Assembly (NCBI GenBank): GCA_029747015.1
Contig: JAKOGI010001196.1
Span: 1-64,000, forward strand
Origin: Carnegiea gigantea
Lineage: Eukaryota; Streptophyta; Magnoliopsida; Caryophyllales; Cactaceae
Direction: 5' to 3'
Length of the DNA: 64,000 bases
Part shown: positions 60,140-64,000 of the stretch, piece after piece
Numbering within the stretch: position 1 is the stretch's first letter
How the letters are laid out: the number at the start of each line of letters is the position of its first letter
Translations under genes and position numbers: made by a program
The notes under the pieces: generated by a model
Seen by the model: the letters and a program-made list of their open reading frames with translations, nothing else
The model's database searches: none
Told to the model about the DNA's origin: nothing

Positions 60140-63100
60140 ATGCTGGATCTCAATCTAAGTGTAGTCTCCCCCGATTCCAGCACCGAGAATGTCGCAGAAC
60201 ATTCCATCACCTCCAACTCTTCCTCCATTGACAACGCCGATTCTCTTTCTTCTGCCTCTCAACCTGTGGCATATAAGTTCGGTATACTAAAGGACTTTGA
60301 TCCCAATGAGGATCGCTCAAATGGGTTTGTCACAAAACAGCTTTTTCCGGTGACTGGCGGTTCTCAACAGCATGTTTTCCGGCAGTTTGGGCCTCGCGAG
60401 ATAAGATCAGCGGTGCCACCGGCGAAGAAGAGCCGCCGGGGCCCGAGGTCGCGGAGTTCCCAGTATCGTGGGGTCACGTTCTATCGGAGGACTGGCAGAT
60501 GGGAATCGCATATTTGGTTAGTCCAATTTAGATTTGTCGTACTTGTACAAGATGATAATCGGCTGTTTTATAATCTAATTGTCAGTTTAATAATGTGCCT
60601 ATGCAGTATTTGAATAGCGAATTTGACTTTGGATGCTTGTGGATTGGATTGTAGTAAAGTCTAGTGCTATTTTGTTAGTTCTGTTGGTTTTTATTGGTCA
60701 TATTGTAAAAGTGATCGTCACCCAATGTTTTCGCTGGCCATTCCAAATGGCTTAGTTTTTTTTTTTTTTGGGGTTTGTTTTCCAGTTATCATGATCATTT
60801 AGATTGCAAGGTCATCTCTTCCCATGTCTTATTTTTTGTGGAGCAATGGGCAATCAATAGATTACTTTCTAAGGATCACCAAAACGACGTCTCTATAATT
60901 CATCAATGTAGACATATAGTGCTAAGGTTCTGCACATTTCATGTTCACACCTTGCTCTATGTGGGACTCTTCACTCTAGGCCTGGTTTAGTGGTTTTTGA
61001 GGACAGACTTTGTACTTGCCAGGGACGAGAGAGTTGGTGTATGTTATATTTCCTTGTTCTCCATGTCTTGCCAGGGCCAGGGTGTTGCCGTTACTGGTTA
61101 GTATACTTTCACTGGATTACATGGTGTTCTTAAATGGCTTTGTTCTTTCCATACAGGGACAATGGAAAACAGGTTTATCTGGGTAAGAAGACGCGTTCAT
61201 CTTTAGCCTGAGTTGGAATGTCAATATGATTAATTGTGACTGCAATAAAGTTGTCTTTCAAGTTGGTTTTTATGCTCATTTTTTGTTGCATTGTGTTTGG
61301 ATGCTTGACTTTTCATAGGTGGATTTGATACTGCACATGCTGCTGCTAGGTAAACAATTCAGCCAGACTAGCTTCTATAAATCTTCTCCCCTCCCTGTTT
61401 TATACGTACGATGTGTTTTTGGGGTTGTTATGTGTTAAACACTAGATCGGACTGGCTATATGGTGCAGGGCATATGATAGGGCTGCCATCAAGTTTCGTG
61501 GGGTTGACGCAGATATCAATTTTGATGTCATTGATTATGAAGACGACCTAAAACAGGTAGGTTACAAATGAACTCATGGTCTTCTGTCTGGACATTCAAT
61601 AGGGATTTTGACACTGCTATGCAGATGAAAAACTTGACAAAGGAGGAATTTGTGCATCTTCTTCGTCGCCAGAGCACTGGATTCTCTAGAGGAAGCTCAA
61701 AATACAGGGGAGTAACTCTGCATAAATGTGGGCGGTGGGAGGCTCGCATGGGGCAGCTCTTGGGGAAGAAGTAAGGATGTTGTGACCTGAAACTGAGTGT
61801 TTATCATCATATCCTGTTATTTCAGAAATCTTAGATTCATTTTCATTGTGTTTATTGTGTGTAGGTACATATATCTTGGCCTGTATGACAGTGAAGTTGA
61901 AGCTGCAAGGTCCTAGTCACCATTTATGCTACTATCTGTTCTGGCTTTTGGATGAGTTTTTCATTAAACAGCATTAAACATTTTGTTCTATGGTTTTAGG
62001 GCCTATGACAAGGCTGCTATACAATGTAATGGAAAGGAAGCTGTCACAAACTTTGATCCAAGCATATATGGACAAGAGCTTATCTCTAAGGCACATTATG
62101 GAGGTGTAAATACTGATATCTCATTTGATGTTCTATCTAAATATCATTTGAAACTAGACCAACAGTAAAAAACTCATCAAACCTATGTTGCAGGAAGAGA
62201 GCACACTCTTGATTTAAACCTGGGGATTGGTAACGCTTCTCTTGCTGATGGTCATGATAAAAGCCATAATGCAGGAACTTATCCTTTTCAGAATGATCCA
62301 ATTGACAGGGTAAGCGATAGGAAAACGAAGGCAAGTGTATACATGTCATTTGACCCATTTTGCTTGAAACGTAGAATCACATCAAGTGAGAATTTTCAAA
62401 GATGTCAAAGTTTGTGTGTTTTCAGAACCAGAACTGGATCACAGCACCAGGACTGCCTCCAACACATCATGGCCAAGCATTTTCATCTCAGCACTCCTCT
62501 ATTTGGAATGGTGTTAATCCCTTGTTCTTTCCTGGCTTTGAGGTAAACAGTAATGCAAACAACTCTCTGAATTTTGCTCATATTTATGGCATTAGCAACC
62601 CCGCATAGGCAAGTGCTCTTTGCTTGGTGCACTCTATGATCCAGCTGCATGCTATATAAGACTGTAGAAAGTCTTAAAATGATCTTATACAGTTTCCAAA
62701 CAAATATATAATTCTGTAGCCAGACTACCCTAGTGGAAGCTAAGGAACTGACACGATTTGGCCCTTCTCGTTGTGGAGGATTTTTCATTGCTGGTTTAGA
62801 ATGACCTAGTGAAGTAATATTCATGGGTAGAATTGGCAAACAGGTCAATTAGATTGCTTTAATCAGGCGAGCCCGTAACAGGTTAGAATATTCAAGTTGG
62901 ACAAGGTTTAGGTAGGGTCATTTTCGGTTCAGGTTGTATCTTGGTGTGCTGTTGACTTTTCCAATGAACTTACTAAGAAAATCTGAAAATACAATAACAA
63001 ATTGGCAGATCTTAACTTGCTTCAATTTTGACCTATGTTAATTTTGGGTTTCAAATCTATATTGATTATAGTTGATGCGGTATCAGTCAATGTTACCAGG

Positions 63101-63402
63101 TCTTCTCTCCTGTGCCGTATCACTTGGAGAACTAGAATTGCTATATCCTTAAAAATTTAACTTTGAATTATTGCTGTTGACAGGAAAGAGCAATAGAGAG
63201 GACGACTGAAGCTGATCCGTGGGCAAATTGGGCATGGCAAACCCGAATTCAAGGCGCTCATGGTGATGTCATGCCAGTCTCAGTCTTCTCTGCTGCAGCA
63301 TCATCAGGATTCCCTTCAATTGCAACTGCTTCATCAGCTGCCATTGATGTATCTCACTTTCCCAGCTCATTTGCACTACAATATCCTACCATACGACATT
63401 AA
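60140..63402 (+). CDS. TOE1/RAP2-7-like: euAP2 transcription factor, TOE1/RAP2.7-like, miR172 target
   Basis: A nuclear DNA-binding repressor of the double-AP2 family, 422 aa. Exons: 60140-60516, 61157-61182, 61319-61349, 61469-61556, 61625-61770, 61865-61909, 62000-62103, 62194-62309, 62426-62542, 63184-63402. All junctions are GT-AG and in frame, and the 26- and 31-nt micro-exons are a hallmark of AP2 genes. The N-terminus MLDLNL is an EAR-like repression motif. [10 protein letters not shown] (97-106) is a basic nuclear signal. AP2 repeat 1 covers about 109-168 ([18 protein letters not shown]) and repeat 2 about 201-257 ([17 protein letters not shown]). LDLNLGI follows at 278-284. The MLDLNL start with YKFGILK and TKQLFPV points to the TOE1/RAP2.7 clade rather than AP2 itself. 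TOE proteins delay flowering; the role in this species is inferred. Confidence 0.93.
63293..63313 (+). promoter_or_regulatory. miR172 target site in last AP2 exon
   Basis: The 21 bases contain GCAGCATCATCA followed by GGATTC and encode part of AAASSGFP (residues 387-394). Against miR172 the pairing has one G:U wobble and mismatches only at the two outermost positions. Site position in the last exon and its peptide context match known euAP2 genes, in which miR172 represses translation and cleaves the mRNA. Confidence 0.95.
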
Positions 63403-64000
63403 AACAAAGTGCTGCAAGAGCTTAGACTGCTTCCGGAAGAGTATGATATGATCTATGGCTAAAGCCTTATATGATTTCTTCTTTACGGGACAGGCATATT
63501 ACTTGGAAAAATGAGTGGGTGTAAATTTAAGCCCTATGCTAATTCATGAAAGTAAATTAGAGACGTGTACTTTTGCCTTGATTGGTAACTTGCTAACTAT
63601 GGAACAGGCATTGGTTACCCATCTAGTGGTGAATAGTGATGTCACTTGTTTAACGCTGCCTTCGGCTGGCGGTTTTAACCTGTTGATTGCCTTTGGAAGT
63701 TACAGCATAGTAGGCTAGTTGCTCAGCTAATATTCTAGTGGATCTGTTCTGTATCATTAATGCTGGCGAAATATACTACTATATATATTCAAATCTATTG
63801 TTTTATGGGCTGAGTTTTAGTGATAAATTTGGGGGGTTGTGGTGGGTTCTTAAATAATAATGTCAAACCTTTTCCTGTCTATAATGATGAGTTTTGCCTT
63901 CACTACACCCAAAACTGACATATTACATGTGTCAAATTTTTATAGGCTTGGATTTTTCCAGCCTAATTCGAAACTTAACTCTCAATCACATAGATTATTA
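63403..64000. other. AP2 3' UTR and downstream DNA
   Basis: No second gene is seen. The first few hundred bases are probably the AP2 3' UTR; TA-rich sequence near 63775-63790 and AAATAATAATG near 63853 could serve as loose polyadenylation signals, but no AATAAA is placed with confidence. Confidence 0.45.

Noticed and set aside
1..64000. CRISPR array, prokaryotic-type operon, tRNA or rRNA genes, or a novel multi-gene system.
   Set aside because: No regularly spaced repeats, no operon-like gene packing and no cloverleaf or rRNA sequence were seen. The content is explained by two plant genes and transposable elements.

Overview
This is nuclear DNA from a flowering plant. Two intron-rich plant genes, a malectin-like/LRR receptor kinase and a miR172-regulated double-AP2 transcription factor, sit in AT-rich DNA filled with plant transposable elements. 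The species cannot be read from the sequence. Gene density (two genes in 64 kb) and nested old elements suggest a moderate to large dicot or magnoliid-type genome, but that is inference.

Layout. 1-415: TA/CA/GT microsatellites. 450-7480 (+): a decayed autonomous Helitron with HUH/two-tyrosine Rep, Pif1-type helicase and RPA-like parts. 8639-18152 (-): the receptor-kinase gene, 15 exons, apparently intact; its largest intron holds a Tourist/Harbinger-type MITE, a pyrimidine-rich repeat and a TRIM-like relic. 19355-20063: a non-autonomous hAT element with a perfect 8-bp target duplication. 20869-29099 (-): a nearly full-length but dead L1-type LINE. 29.1-32.4 kb: degenerate repeats and an LTR-like piece. 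32.9-39.14 kb (-): a CACTA (En/Spm) element with TNP2-like transposase, inserted in the integrase of a Ty3/gypsy element whose body lies at 39.14-43.29 kb and whose probable long 5' LTR is at 43.29-46.08 kb (-). 48.7-50.12 kb (+): remnant of a second Helitron with a recognisable 3' end. 51.1-57.0 kb: a possible CACTA-associated plant transposase gene split by a Ty1/copia-like element (51865-56249, both LTRs and TSD seen, no pol). 58342-58579: a tRNA-type SINE with 15-bp TSD. 60140-63402 (+): the AP2 gene, 10 exons, 422 codons, miR172 site in the last exon.

The two host genes look functional: every reconstructed splice junction keeps frame, and exon sizes match the families (26- and 31-nt AP2 micro-exons, 69/72-nt LRR exons). 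All autonomous elements carry inactivating lesions, several in catalytic residues: Helitron Walker B DE to DK, LINE FADD to FVDY, gypsy FIDD to FIND, copia gag zinc ligands lost. I found no tRNA or rRNA gene and no convincing undescribed system. The strongest second-look items are exact element boundaries with target duplications, the nested insertion history, and a possible upstream ORF before the AP2 start.
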